A stretch of 64,000 nt of DNA from Deltaproteobacteria bacterium (GCA_018266075.1 JAFEBB010000020.1:1-64000), one strand, 5' to 3'. Numbered from the stretch's first letter, positions 9,213 through 18,360 are shown. Notes: a model not told the origin generated them from the sequence alone. Made by a program: numbers and translations.

Positions 9213-9986
9213 TTACTGATCCAGCACGTTCTGCTGAGGGTTGGACTGCGTGCTCGAGTTCTGTGGAGCCTGGTTGGTGGGCTGGCCCATGCTCACGATC
9301 TGCTCCACCACAGTGAACTCCTGCGGGTTCTTGCCATCCATCCAGGTGATGGTGAGGCGCACCTCGCGCACCATCTGTGTAATTTGAGAGATCATCATTT
9401 GAGCGGGGCCGGCCATGGCGCCGCCGAGCATGCCGCCCATGCCGCCGGCCATGCCGCCGATGGCGCTGGAGAGGCCGGGCGCGCCGCTGGCGCTGGTGCC
9501 GCTCGAGCCGCCCAGGCCGGTGAGGTTGCCGAGCATGTTGGCGAGGCCGCTGCCGGCGGCGCCGGGGTCGGGCATGCCGTTGCTGCTGCCGCCGGGATTG
9601 TTGGGATCGTCGGGGCCGCCGGAGCCGCCGAGGATCATGCTCACCAGCTTGGTAGGGTCGAGGTTGTCGGCCTTGGGGGCCACCACCTCGACTTTCCACT
9701 TGTACTGGGGGAAGCCCTCGTCCTCGAAGTTGCCGTCGCTGGGCGACATGTTCTCGCCCTCCGCGGGGAGGCCCTTCTCGTCGAGCTGGGTCTCGATGTC
9801 GAGCATCTTCCCGCGCGCCAGCATGGCCGCCACGTTGAGCTGCTTGGCGTACGAGTGCATGGCGATGGCGCCGGCGTTGATCTCCGAGAGCGCCACCAGC
9901 GCGATGGCGAGGATGGCCATGGCCACCATGACCTCGAGCAGTGTGAAGCCGCGCTGGCCGCGCGATTGTACAGTTCGCGCGCTCAT
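9213..9986 (-). CDS. gspI: type II secretion minor pseudopilin GspI with long low-complexity insert
   Basis: 257 aa, about twice the usual length of GspI (about 125). The prepilin site GQRG/FTLLEVMVAMAILAI (Gly13) is clear, followed by the standard ALSEINAGAIAMHSYAKQ helix. The beta-sheet core is split: PQYKWKVEVVAP (about 94-105) and VREVRLTITWMDGKNPQEF (about 206-224) flank an insert of roughly 75 residues rich in Gly, Met, Pro, Ser and Asp (about 119-195). A Gln/Asn/Pro-rich tail ends the protein. The start overlaps the gspH stop in an ATGA. The insert keeps the same codon bias, so it is not a sequencing frameshift. Confidence 0.9.
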   Translation of the reverse strand: MSARTVQSRGQRGFTLLEVMVAMAILAIALVALSEINAGAIAMHSYAKQLNVAAMLARGKMLDIETQLDEKGLPAEGENMSPSDGNFEDEGFPQYKWKVEVVAPKADNLDPTKLVSMILGGSGGPDDPNNPGGSSNGMPDPGAAGSGLANMLGNLTGLGGSSGTSASGAPGLSSAIGGMAGGMGGMLGGAMAGPAQMMISQITQMVREVRLTITWMDGKNPQEFTVVEQIVSMGQPTNQAPQNSSTQSNPQQNVLDQ

Positions 9987-10693
9987 TTGATGTCCTTGGG
10001 CAGCTCGAGCTCTTCGGCCACGGCCTTCACCTTGCCGGTGAGCGGCGAGACCTTGAGCGTGTAAACCGTCGAGCCCGAGCTCACATAGATTTGAGCCCGC
10101 TCGGTGTAGCCCTGCGGGAAGAAGTAGAGGAATGCCTGGCCCTTCGTGTAGCGCTCGCGCTGGTGATCCACCCAGACGCCGATGTCCACGCCCTTGGGCA
10201 GCGCCTGCTTCTCCACAGTGTCGTTGGTGAACTCGGAGAACTCGGCCTGCTTGAGGATGCGCTCCTTCTCGGCCTTCATCTCGTTGGCGTCAGTGAGGTT
10301 GAAGCCCGAGCTGCTGCTCATCTCCAATTCACGATCGAGCTTCTCTTTCTCGATCATGTCCTCGTCCTTGGCGCCGTCGCGGGCCTTCTCGCGCTCGGCG
10401 TTGAGGACGAAGTGACCCTGCGCGCACTCGGCCCAGTAGGCCTTGGCGTCGAGGTCGAACACCATGCGGCACGGCTTACCCGAGAGCGCGCTCTCGTTGT
10501 ACATGTAGCGGATGACGCCGGTGAGCTTGCTGGAAGCCTCCCGCGCGCGCACGCCGGTCACGCCTTCAATGGAAGGCACCACCGCGGCAAAGAGCAGCCC
10601 CACGATGAGCAGGGCGATGCCCAGCTCGATGAGCGTGAGGCCCGCCTGCCGCGCGGAGGCGAGGCGACGCATTCTGTAGAATGAAGACTTCAT
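9983..10693 (-). CDS. gspH: type II secretion minor pseudopilin GspH
   Basis: 236 aa from the ATG at 10693; a GTG two codons upstream (10699) is also possible. The AAGGAGG Shine-Dalgarno lies 10 nt before the ATG and 4 nt before the GTG. The prepilin site SARQAG/LTLIELGIALLIVG is followed by the GspH-type beta core (GVIRYMYNESALSGKPCRMVFDLDAKAYWAE). A charged, Lys/Glu-rich loop (about 105-150, KEKLDRELEMSSS and MKAEKERILKQAE) enlarges it beyond the usual ~170 residues. It is predicted to join the GspI-J-K tip to the GspG shaft. Confidence 0.9.
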   Translation of the reverse strand: MKSSFYRMRRLASARQAGLTLIELGIALLIVGLLFAAVVPSIEGVTGVRAREASSKLTGVIRYMYNESALSGKPCRMVFDLDAKAYWAECAQGHFVLNAEREKARDGAKDEDMIEKEKLDRELEMSSSSGFNLTDANEMKAEKERILKQAEFSEFTNDTVEKQALPKGVDIGVWVDHQRERYTKGQAFLYFFPQGYTERAQIYVSSGSTVYTLKVSPLTGKVKAVAEELELPKDIK

Positions 10694-10741
10694 ATTCACA
10701 TCGCCTCCTTTCCGGACTGCAAGTGGGCATGGCTCGCCGAG

Positions 10742-11170
10742 CTACTTGGTGGTGTCGTCCTTGCTCGAGATGTCGGCGTCGTCGTCGGTGCCACCGGGCG
10801 CGCCGTCGGCGCCGTAGCTGGTGATGACGGGCTTGCCGCCCTCGAGCACGTACACGTAGTCGTGGCCCCAGGGATCCTTGGGCGTGCTCTCGAGCTGCTT
10901 GCCGGTGACCAGCGCGCCGATGCCCTCGCCGGTGTCGGGGTACTTGCCCTTCTGCGTGTAGTAGAGCTTGAGCGCATTGCCGATGTTGCGGATGTCGAGC
11001 TTGGCGCGGTCGACCTTGGCCTTGTTGAGCTGGGGAACGACCGCGACGCCGACGGCCGCAGCGATCAGGCCGAGGATGGTGATCACCACCATGATCTCGA
11101 TGAGGGTCATGCCGCGGGCGTTGCGCCCGCCGCGGCGGAAGGTCTTGCGGTAGTGCGAGAAGCGGTTCAC
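10742..11170 (-). CDS. gspG: major pseudopilin GspG
   Basis: 142 aa. The prepilin site RNARG/MTLIEIMVVITILGLIA (Gly20, Glu at +5) is the standard GspG start, followed by the long helix QLNKAKVDRAKLDIRNIGNALKLYY and the GKYPDTGEGIGALV, DPWGHDYVYV segments. The aspartate-rich tail (DGAPGGTDDDADISSKDD) corresponds to the calcium-binding loop of known GspG structures. It is the shaft subunit of the pseudopilus, so it should be the most abundant product of the operon. A GTG start at 11170 is preceded by AAGGAG at 7-nt spacing. It ends 48 nt before the gspH start. Confidence 0.96.
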   Translation of the reverse strand: MNRFSHYRKTFRRGGRNARGMTLIEIMVVITILGLIAAAVGVAVVPQLNKAKVDRAKLDIRNIGNALKLYYTQKGKYPDTGEGIGALVTGKQLESTPKDPWGHDYVYVLEGGKPVITSYGADGAPGGTDDDADISSKDDTTK

Positions 11171-11213
11171 GTCGGTTCTCCTTGAAAGTTCGAATCAATA
11201 ATTGGGGAAATCG

Positions 11214-11360
11214 CTAACGCTGGGCTGCGCTCTCGAGCGGCGAGGGGGCAGGGCCCGGCTTGTAGAGTGTCCAACCCACGATGAGCAGCGAGGCGGCCAC
11301 CATCAGGGCCATGGCCACAGTCATGCGCATCGCGAGCCGTTGCTGGGTGTGAATGGACAT
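11214..11360 (-). CDS. 48-aa single-pass membrane peptide inside the gsp operon
   Basis: A small ORF (ATG at 11358-11360, TAG at 11214-11216) lies between gspF and gspG. The translation begins MSIHTQQRLAMRMTV, continues with a hydrophobic stretch (about residues 14-28), then WTLYKPGPAPSPLESAAQR. It reads as a small inner-membrane protein with a short cytoplasmic N-terminus and a Pro-rich periplasmic tail. It starts 12 nt after the gspF stop and ends 43 nt before gspG. GC-rich third positions are typical of the neighbours. The Shine-Dalgarno is weak, so translation may depend on coupling to gspF. I know of no named T2SS component of this kind; a role in the assembly platform is a guess from location. 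Confidence 0.6.
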   Translation of the reverse strand: MSIHTQQRLAMRMTVAMALMVAASLLIVGWTLYKPGPAPSPLESAAQR

Positions 11361-11372
11361 GGATGCGCTCGC

Positions 11373-12614
11373 TCAGTGGATGACCGTGTTGAGCTGCAGG
11401 ATGGGCATCAGAATCGAGAAGACGATGAAGGCCACCACGCCGCCCATGACCACGATGAGCACGGGCTCGAGCAGCGAGGTGAGCGCGCCAATGCGCACGT
11501 CCACCTGCGTCTCGTAGGCCGAGGCGACATTCATGAGCATCTCCTCGAGCTGACCGGAGCGCTCACCAATCGAAATCATGTGGTACACGAGCGGGGGAAA
11601 TTCGCCGGAGCGCTTGAGGGGCGCGGCGATGCTCTCGCCCTCGCGAATGCTCTCGCGCGCATCTTCAATCACCTTCGTGAGGATGCTGTTGGAGACGATG
11701 TTCTTCACGATGTCCATGCTCGCGAGGAGCGGGACGCCGCTCTTGAGCAGGGTGGATAGCGTGCGCGCAAAGCGGGCGATGGAGAGCATGCGCATCATGC
11801 TCCCGAAAATGGGCGCCTTGAGGGTGAAGCGGTCCCAGGTGGTCTTGCCCTTGGGCGAGGCCTTCCAGCGGAAGAAGGCGAAGACGCTCAGCACCGCGCC
11901 GGAGGCGAGCACGTACCAGTAGTCGCGCGTGAAGTTGGAGGCGAAGATGAGCGCGCGCGTGGTGAGCGGCAGCGTGACCTTGGCGTCCTCGAAGATCTTG
12001 GTGACCTTGGGCACGACGAAGGTAAACAAAATAATCAAGATCACCAGGCTCATCAGGATCATGATGGCCGGGTAGGTCATGGTGCCGATGACCTTCTGGC
12101 GCAGCTTGGCCGAGGCCTCGGTGAAGTCGGCGAGGCGCACCAGCACCACGTCGAGCGCGCCGGAGCTCTCGCCCGCGCGGATCATGTTCACGTACAGGCC
12201 GCTGAAGGCCTTGGGGTGCGCGCCCAGCGCGTCGGCGAGGCTGGAGCCCTCGTTCACGCGCTGCTTCACGTCGGAGAGGATGCGCTTGAGCTTCTCCTTC
12301 TCCATCTGATCGATGAGCGCCGTGAGCGCTTCGATGAGCGTCACGCCCGCGCCGATGAGCACCGCAAGCTGGCGGGTGAGGATGGAGATGTCTTCGGAGG
12401 AGATGCGCTCGGCGAACAGCGAGATGTTGATCTGGCCCGAGGGCTGGGCCTTGCCGCCGGCGGCCGCGGGCGCACCCTTCTCGCCGAGCACCTCGGTCAA
12501 GAAGATGCCCTCGCGGCGCAGGTTGGCGCGCAGGGTCTTCGGGCTGTCCGCGTCGCGGAGCCCGGTGATGGTCTTTCCGGCCTCGTTCAGGCCGCGATAC
12601 TCGAAGACCGGCAC
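11373..12614 (-). CDS. gspF: type II secretion inner-membrane platform protein GspF
   Basis: 413 aa, with two repeated GspF/PilC helical domains (about 70-175 and 270-385) and three membrane segments (about 180-201, 232-248, 383-405). Family signatures are ISILTRQLAVLIGAGVTLIEAL, the RAGESSGALD helix tip, and SIGERSGQLEEML in the second repeat. GspF is the polytopic core of the inner-membrane platform that couples GspE ATP hydrolysis to pseudopilus assembly. The GTG start is 3 nt after the gspE stop. Confidence 0.96.
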   Translation of the reverse strand: MPVFEYRGLNEAGKTITGLRDADSPKTLRANLRREGIFLTEVLGEKGAPAAAGGKAQPSGQINISLFAERISSEDISILTRQLAVLIGAGVTLIEALTALIDQMEKEKLKRILSDVKQRVNEGSSLADALGAHPKAFSGLYVNMIRAGESSGALDVVLVRLADFTEASAKLRQKVIGTMTYPAIMILMSLVILIILFTFVVPKVTKIFEDAKVTLPLTTRALIFASNFTRDYWYVLASGAVLSVFAFFRWKASPKGKTTWDRFTLKAPIFGSMMRMLSIARFARTLSTLLKSGVPLLASMDIVKNIVSNSILTKVIEDARESIREGESIAAPLKRSGEFPPLVYHMISIGERSGQLEEMLMNVASAYETQVDVRIGALTSLLEPVLIVVMGGVVAFIVFSILMPILQLNTVIH

Positions 12615-12617
12615 GGG

Positions 12618-14408
12618 TTAGGTGTCCTCTTGCGTGACGCGGAGCACTTCCTCCGCGGTGGTGATGCCCTGGACCACCTTGCGTGCGCCGTCGTCCATGA
12701 GCGTGCGCATGCCGTGGGCCACGGCGATCTGCTTGATGGTGTTGGAGTCCTTCTTGGCGAGGAGCATCTGACGAATGTCCTCGTCGATGAGCATGAGCTC
12801 ATAGATACCGGAGCGGCCCTTGTAGCCGTTCTTGTTGCACTCGGCGCAGCCAATGGGCTTGTACAATTGAGTTGTGCCGTACTCGCGCATGAGCTCGGGG
12901 GTGATGTTGAGCTCGGCGAGCTCTTCCTCGGTGGGCGTGTAGGCCTGCTTGCAGCTCTTGCAGAGCACGCGAATCAGGCGCTGGGCGAGCACGCCCACCA
13001 GCGAGCTGGCCACGAGGAAGGGCTCCACGCCCATTTCCACCAAGCGGGTGAGGGCACCGGGGGCGTCGTTGGTGTGAACGGTGCTCATCACCAGGTGGCC
13101 GGTGAGCGAGGCCTGGATGGCGATCTCCGCCGTCTCCAGGTCGCGGATTTCGCCGACGAGGATGACGTCCGGGTCCTGGCGCAAGAAGGAGCGCAGGCCG
13201 TTGGCGAAGGTGAGGCCAATCTTGGAGTTCACCGCCACCTGACCGATACCATTGAGCTGGTATTCGATAGGGTCCTCGACGGTGAGGATGTTGATGTCCG
13301 GCTTATTGATCTTGGTGAGCGCGGCATAGAGCGTGGTGGTCTTGCCGCTGCCGGTCGGGCCGGTCACCAGGATGATGCCGTGGCTCTTGTTGATGAGCCC
13401 GTCCATGATGCCGAGCTGCTGGTCGTTGAAGCCGATCTCCTTGAGGTCGAGGAGCACGGCGTTCTTGTCGAGCAGACGCAGCACCAGGCGCTCGCCGTGG
13501 CTGGTGGGCACTGTCGAGAGACGAATGTCGACGTCCTTGCCGGCGATCTTGATGCGGATGCGGCCGTCTTGCGGCAGGCGCGTCTCGGCGATGTTCAGGC
13601 CGCCGAGGATCTTGATGCGGCTCGCGATGGCCTTCTGGTAGCGCTTGGGCGGACGGATGACCTCGTGGAGCACGCCGTCGAGGCGGAAGCGCACCGCGAG
13701 ATACCGGTCCATCGGCTCGATGTGAATATCGCTCGCGCGCTCCTTCACGGCGCGGAACATGATCGAGTTGACCAACTTGATAATTGGCGCTTCGTCGCCC
13801 GAGGCGTCGAGGAGGTCTTGGGGCTCCTCGAGCTCGTGGGCGAGGGCGTCGAGGTTGTCGCCTTCCTCGAGGTCGTCGACGAGCGACTGGGCCTCGTCGG
13901 CGGCGCGGTCGTACGCCTGGTTGATGGCGTCGACGATCACCTGGCTCGGCGCCACGCGCGGGGTGACGGCCTGGCCGAGTAGCACGCGCACGCGGTCGAG
14001 CAGCGAGGTGTCGAGCGGATCCGCCACGGCGACGATGGCCGCTTCGCCCTCGTTGCCGAGCGCGAGCACCTTCGCCTGGCGGGCAAACTGAATGGGGATC
14101 TTCTTGAGCTTCTCCTCGTCGACCTGTGACGAGTCGAGCTCCTCGGAGAAGGGGAGGTCGAGCTGCACCGCGAGCGCGCGGAGCACCTCCACCTCGGTCA
14201 CCACCTTCATGCCGATGAGGAGCTCGCCGAGCCGGCCGCCCTTCTCTTGCTGCTGCGCCAGGGCCTCGTCGAGCTTCTCGCGCGGCAGCTTGGCCGTGTG
14301 GATGAGGATCTCGCCGAGCGGCCGGCCGCAGAGGTAGGCCGGGCTGTGCACCACCATCGCGGTGTTGGTGGGCTCGCGGGTCTCTGGCTGTGAGTCAAAG
14401 GACGGCAT
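12618..14408 (-). CDS. gspE: type II secretion ATPase GspE
   Basis: 596 aa cytoplasmic hexameric ATPase. An N-terminal N1E domain (about 25-170, LGEILIHTAKLPREKLDEAL) precedes the ATPase core. Walker A GPTGSGKT is at 350-357, the aspartate box VEDPIEYQLNGIGQ at about 377-390, Walker B QDPDVILVGEIRD at 411-423, and the His box LVMSTVHTND at 439-448. The zinc-binding tetracysteine is intact: CKSC (483, 486) and CAEC (521, 524). All catalytic elements are therefore present. It is followed by gspF after 3 nt and preceded by gspD after 79 nt. Confidence 0.97.
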   Translation of the reverse strand: MPSFDSQPETREPTNTAMVVHSPAYLCGRPLGEILIHTAKLPREKLDEALAQQQEKGGRLGELLIGMKVVTEVEVLRALAVQLDLPFSEELDSSQVDEEKLKKIPIQFARQAKVLALGNEGEAAIVAVADPLDTSLLDRVRVLLGQAVTPRVAPSQVIVDAINQAYDRAADEAQSLVDDLEEGDNLDALAHELEEPQDLLDASGDEAPIIKLVNSIMFRAVKERASDIHIEPMDRYLAVRFRLDGVLHEVIRPPKRYQKAIASRIKILGGLNIAETRLPQDGRIRIKIAGKDVDIRLSTVPTSHGERLVLRLLDKNAVLLDLKEIGFNDQQLGIMDGLINKSHGIILVTGPTGSGKTTTLYAALTKINKPDINILTVEDPIEYQLNGIGQVAVNSKIGLTFANGLRSFLRQDPDVILVGEIRDLETAEIAIQASLTGHLVMSTVHTNDAPGALTRLVEMGVEPFLVASSLVGVLAQRLIRVLCKSCKQAYTPTEEELAELNITPELMREYGTTQLYKPIGCAECNKNGYKGRSGIYELMLIDEDIRQMLLAKKDSNTIKQIAVAHGMRTLMDDGARKVVQGITTAEEVLRVTQEDT

Positions 14409-14487
14409 GGTTCACTCGGTCTCGGTACAGCGCTTCTTCAAACTCCGGGCCTGCGGCGATTCCTTCCAGCGTGCAAACAAGCGGTGG

Positions 14488-17313
14488 CTACTGCTCCTGC
14501 GGGCTCTGCGGCGGAGGCGGCGGCGCCGGGTTGGCGGGCGTGGCCGGGTTCTCCGCGGGGATGGGCGCGGGGGCGCCGGTGTGCACCTCGAACGAGGATG
14601 GCGGCACGCCCTCAGGCGTGCCCTCGGGACCTGCGCCTCCGGCTCCACCGGCCGGCCGGCCGGAAGGCGGCATGTTCGAGAGATCGGAGTTGGCGCGGTT
14701 GGCCGGGCCGATGAGCCGCTCGCCCGAGCCCACGCCGGACCCGCCGTTCTCCACCTTGTTGGCCTCGGCGCGCAGCTGGGTCCGCATCTTCGAGAGCGGC
14801 CCCGACTTGTGCGAGTAATCGATAAAGGCCTCGTACGCCTTCTCGTGGCCGTAGAACTCCTCCACGAACTCCTGACGCTCCTTGAGCTTGCGCTCGAAGA
14901 TGCGCTGGAAGTCGGACTGCTCGCGAATGATGTACGGCGTGAGGAACAACAAGAGATTCGTGCGGATCTTGTGGCGTGTCTCCTCGCGGAAGAGGTGACC
15001 GACGATCGGAATGTCGCCAAGGATGGGCACCTTGCTCACCGACTCGATGTTGTGCTCCTGGATGAGGCCGCCGATGACCACCGTCTGCTGGTCCTTCACG
15101 ACGATGGTGGTCTTGGCCGAGCGCTTCGAGGTGGTCGGGCCGAGCACGGGGTCCTGAGAGGCGATCTCTTCGGTCTGCTCGTCGACCACCATGCGGATGG
15201 TGTCGCCCTCGTTGATCTGCGGCTTGATCTTGAGCTTGAGCTCCACGTTCTGGCGCTGAATCGGCGCGAAGAAGGAGCCGAGACCGCCGAGGCCGGAGAG
15301 CGAGCCGAGGCCCGCGGTGCCGAGCGCGCTGGTGCCCGCGGCGCCGGCCACGCTGCCCAGCGTCGAGCCGAGCGACGACGGCGAGAAGCCCGCCTGAAAG
15401 GGCACGTTCTGGCCCACGGTGATCTCCGCCTCTTCATTGTCCGTGGTGAGGATGTGCGGCGTGCTGAGCACGTTGGCGTTGTTGTTGGTGGTGAGCGCGT
15501 GGATGAGCACGCCGAAGCTGGGAACGTTGATGCCGAACTTCTGCAGCGCGGGAATCGCCGGGCCCTGGAGGCCCGCGAGGAAGCCGCCGAAGCTCGCCAG
15601 GTTCAAGAGCGAGAACGAGGGAGGGAGGCCGGTGCCGCCGGGGTTGCTGCCCACGAGCGAGACGGCCTGGCCCTGCGAGTTGAACAGATTGGTATCAATC
15701 GGCGGGAGGCCGGTGTGCAGGCGCGCGCCGAAGTTGGTGTTGTCGTCGAGGTTGACCTCCATGATCACCGCCTCGACGAACACCTCGCGGCGGGCCAGGT
15801 CGAGCTTCTCGATGACCTTCACCAGGTTTCGATAGTCGGTATCGGAAGCGATGATCACCAGCGAGTTGGTGGCCTTCTCCGCGGTGATCTTCACCTCGCC
15901 GCTGAAGAGCTCGGCCATCGCCGGGCCCTTGCCGCCCCCGGGCTTGGCGCCGCCGGGGCCGCGCGCGCCGGCACCCTGGGTGAGGTTGGAGAGGGTATTC
16001 GCCAACTCTTCGGCGGCCGCGTTCTGCAAGTAATAAACGTGAACGCCACCCTCGCCGGCAGTGGGAACATCCAAGTCTTTAATGATTGTAAGAACCCGGT
16101 CGAACGACTTGTCCGGGCAGATCACGATGAGCTTGTTGGTGCGCTCGTCGGCGAGCACCAGGCGCAGCGAGGGCGTGCCCTCGTCGGCGCCGCCAGCGGT
16201 GTTGGTGGCGCCACCGGGCGGCGGGGTGAGGGGGCCGCCCTCCTTGTGAATCGGCGCGCCGGGCGGGGTCTTGGGCACCGAAAGCGCGCCCACGCGGGCG
16301 CCGGGCTGGCCCTTCTTCTGTTCGAAGATCTTGGTGAGCTTGTCGGCGAGGTCGCTCGCCGCCGCGTACTGCACCTGGACGATGTGCACCGAGTCCACGC
16401 CGCCGGGCTGGTCGAGCTGCTCGAGCACGCGCTCGAGGCGGTGCATGTTGGAGCCGACGTCATGGCAGATCAGGAGATCCGGCTGGAAGGGATCACACTG
16501 GCCGTTGGGCGTGACCAGGTTCGCGAGCGCGCCGCGCACCGGCTCGAGCTCCGAGTAGCGCACCCGGAAGATCTTGGTGACCATCATCTCGCTCTCGGGG
16601 ATTTTGTCCTGGTCCTCGAGGAAGGTGGGGATGGTGCTCTGGCGCGCGTTGCGCTTCTCCTCAATGCGCAGGAACTTGCCCACCGGATAGACGGCGAGGT
16701 TGTTGGCGTCGAGCGCGGAGAGGAAGGCCGCGTAGACCTCTTCGGCGGAGACGTAGGCCTCGCCGTGCTGCGGCCCGATGATGGTGATCTTGCCGCGGAT
16801 GTTCTCCGGCAAGATGAACATCTTGCCGGTCATGTCCGCGACCTGCTTCACCAACTCTTCGATATCGACCTTGTCGAATTGCAGCTTGAACTTGCCGCTC
16901 TTCGCCATCTGATCGCGCGGCAGCACGCGCTTCTCGACGTCGTCGCCCGCGTCCTTGCTGGCGGCGGTCGTGGGCGGGTTGGGTGCATTTCGGCCGCCGG
17001 CGCCCCGCGGGTTCGCGCGCGGGTTGCTGCTCGAGCCGCGGCTGCTCGCGTTGTCGGTGTTGGCCGCGGCGTCGTTCGCGGTGTTGGTGTTCGCCGGCGG
17101 CGGGATCGGATTCGGCGGCAGCCGTTTCTGCATCGGCGGCGCGCCCTGGCGCACCGGCGACGCCATGTGCGGCAGCACCGGCGCGTTGGGCTTGCCGAGC
17201 GAGGGCAGGCGAATCGGCGGCTTCTGCGGCTCGGCGTCCTGCGCTCGGGCGAGCGAGGGCACGGCCGTCGCGACGGCGAGCAACACGGGCAAGAGGCGGG
17301 TGTTCTGGGGCAT
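14488..17313 (-). CDS. gspD: type II secretion outer-membrane secretin GspD
   Basis: 941 aa. A Sec signal peptide (cleavage about ARA-QD at 23-26) is followed by a ~110-residue disordered Pro/Asn-rich region, then N0-N3 domains (N0 from about 135, FKLQFDKVDIEELVKQV) and the C-terminal secretin barrel. Barrel hallmarks are VLSTPHILTTDNEEAEITVGQNVPF and the KSAKTTIVVKDQQTVVIGGL region. A Gly/Ala/Leu/Ser-rich insert (about 638-680) sits in the secretin domain where the inner gate loop is expected. A Pro-rich tail ends the protein. GspD forms the outer-membrane channel. gspC lies 35 nt upstream. Confidence 0.95.
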   Translation of the reverse strand: MPQNTRLLPVLLAVATAVPSLARAQDAEPQKPPIRLPSLGKPNAPVLPHMASPVRQGAPPMQKRLPPNPIPPPANTNTANDAAANTDNASSRGSSSNPRANPRGAGGRNAPNPPTTAASKDAGDDVEKRVLPRDQMAKSGKFKLQFDKVDIEELVKQVADMTGKMFILPENIRGKITIIGPQHGEAYVSAEEVYAAFLSALDANNLAVYPVGKFLRIEEKRNARQSTIPTFLEDQDKIPESEMMVTKIFRVRYSELEPVRGALANLVTPNGQCDPFQPDLLICHDVGSNMHRLERVLEQLDQPGGVDSVHIVQVQYAAASDLADKLTKIFEQKKGQPGARVGALSVPKTPPGAPIHKEGGPLTPPPGGATNTAGGADEGTPSLRLVLADERTNKLIVICPDKSFDRVLTIIKDLDVPTAGEGGVHVYYLQNAAAEELANTLSNLTQGAGARGPGGAKPGGGKGPAMAELFSGEVKITAEKATNSLVIIASDTDYRNLVKVIEKLDLARREVFVEAVIMEVNLDDNTNFGARLHTGLPPIDTNLFNSQGQAVSLVGSNPGGTGLPPSFSLLNLASFGGFLAGLQGPAIPALQKFGINVPSFGVLIHALTTNNNANVLSTPHILTTDNEEAEITVGQNVPFQAGFSPSSLGSTLGSVAGAAGTSALGTAGLGSLSGLGGLGSFFAPIQRQNVELKLKIKPQINEGDTIRMVVDEQTEEIASQDPVLGPTTSKRSAKTTIVVKDQQTVVIGGLIQEHNIESVSKVPILGDIPIVGHLFREETRHKIRTNLLLFLTPYIIREQSDFQRIFERKLKERQEFVEEFYGHEKAYEAFIDYSHKSGPLSKMRTQLRAEANKVENGGSGVGSGERLIGPANRANSDLSNMPPSGRPAGGAGGAGPEGTPEGVPPSSFEVHTGAPAPIPAENPATPANPAPPPPPQSPQEQ

Positions 17314-17348
17314 GGTGGTCGGGCGGGCCTTGGGCCGCAGGGCTGCGG

Positions 17349-18311
17349 TTACTGGACGACGTCGTACTGCTTGTTGACCGTGCTGCCGTTGCGGTCGATT
17401 TCGATCTCGATGTGGCTCGAGTCTTTCAACTTGGCATAGGCCTCGAGGGCCTTGTCCGGGCTGTTGATCTCGAAGCCGTTGATGCGGCGGATGACGTCGC
17501 CGTTCTGGACGCCGATCTTCGAGTAGATGCTGTCGGGCCGGATGCTGAAGAGCTTGAAGCCGGTGGCCACGCCGTCCTTGAAGGCCGGCACGATGCGCGC
17601 CTGCATGGCCACGTCGTTCAGGTTCGACAGTGTCTTATCCAGTTCCGACTTCTGGACTTGATACTTGTTCTCGCCCACGGACCTGATGCCATTGCCGTTG
17701 ACGGTGGAGGGCGGCGGTTCGGTGTTGGCGACCTCGGTGGGCTTGGCCACGATGGCGGCCACGGGGCCGTTGCCCTCCTTGTCGTCGATGTACTCGCGGT
17801 GCCCGTTGTTGAGCACGATCACGCAGCCGTTGGGCTGGTCGTCCTTCGAGAACTCGGTGCAGTCGTCGAGGATGTCGAGGACCTTGGCGCCCTGGATTCG
17901 GTCGTCGACCATGTACGTGTCGTTGGTGTGCGCCTGCGTGTCCTCGATGACCGCGAAGGACCAGTACTTGTTCGTGGAGACCGTGGTGCCGAGCAGCCGC
18001 ACGTGCAGGGTGGTGTGCAGCGGCACGGAGGTGAGGTCGTCCTTCTTGGCGTCGCCGAGCGCGGGCTCCTTGAGCGCCACCTCGGGCTTGGGCAGCGGGA
18101 TGCCGGTGACGCGCGACATGGCCTCGGGATCCAGCCGGGTGGCCATGGCGTAGGCCGGCCGCGGCGCGGTCGACACTGGCGGGTTCACGTCGGGTGCACC
18201 CGCCAGCGCGCTCTCGGTGAACACGTTCAGCGCGCGCGCCACGAGCAGCGCGGCGAGCGCCAGGAAGAGCAGGTTCACTGCCCAGAAGTACTTGCGAAAC
18301 AAGAGCTCCAC
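17349..18311 (-). CDS. gspC: type II secretion protein GspC
   Basis: 320 aa, first gene of the operon. It has one N-terminal membrane segment (about 9-28), a HR domain (about 95-185, LHTTLHVRLLGTTVSTN) that in GspC proteins contacts secretin N0, and a C-terminal PDZ domain (about 235-320, FKLFSIRPDSIYSKIGVQNGDVI). GspC bridges the inner-membrane platform and GspD and may bind substrates. The start is a GTG at 18311, with GGAG 6 nt ahead. A perfect sigma-54 promoter lies at 18345-18360, so a leader of about 23 nt is predicted. Confidence 0.92.
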   Translation of the reverse strand: MELLFRKYFWAVNLLFLALAALLVARALNVFTESALAGAPDVNPPVSTAPRPAYAMATRLDPEAMSRVTGIPLPKPEVALKEPALGDAKKDDLTSVPLHTTLHVRLLGTTVSTNKYWSFAVIEDTQAHTNDTYMVDDRIQGAKVLDILDDCTEFSKDDQPNGCVIVLNNGHREYIDDKEGNGPVAAIVAKPTEVANTEPPPSTVNGNGIRSVGENKYQVQKSELDKTLSNLNDVAMQARIVPAFKDGVATGFKLFSIRPDSIYSKIGVQNGDVIRRINGFEINSPDKALEAYAKLKDSSHIEIEIDRNGSTVNKQYDVVQ

Positions 18312-18344
18312 GCGCCGTCTCCACCACCGGTTACCAGGTCATCA

Positions 18345-18360
18345 AGCAAGCCAGGTGCCA
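18345..18360 (-). promoter_or_regulatory. sigma-54 (-24/-12) promoter of the gsp operon
   Basis: On the minus strand the sequence reads TGGCACC-TGGC-TTGCT, an exact fit to the -24 (TGGCAC) and -12 (TTGC) elements with the obligatory spacing. The predicted start of transcription is near 18334, about 23 nt before the gspC GTG. A pair of TGTCACG half-sites lies 109-145 nt upstream of that point, where an enhancer-binding protein would be expected. Not experimentally shown. Confidence 0.75.

Noticed and set aside
14362-17439. 1025-codon open frame antisense to gspD
   Set aside because: Composition is a His/Arg/Ala/Glu shadow of the gspD codons, no domain, no initiation signal.
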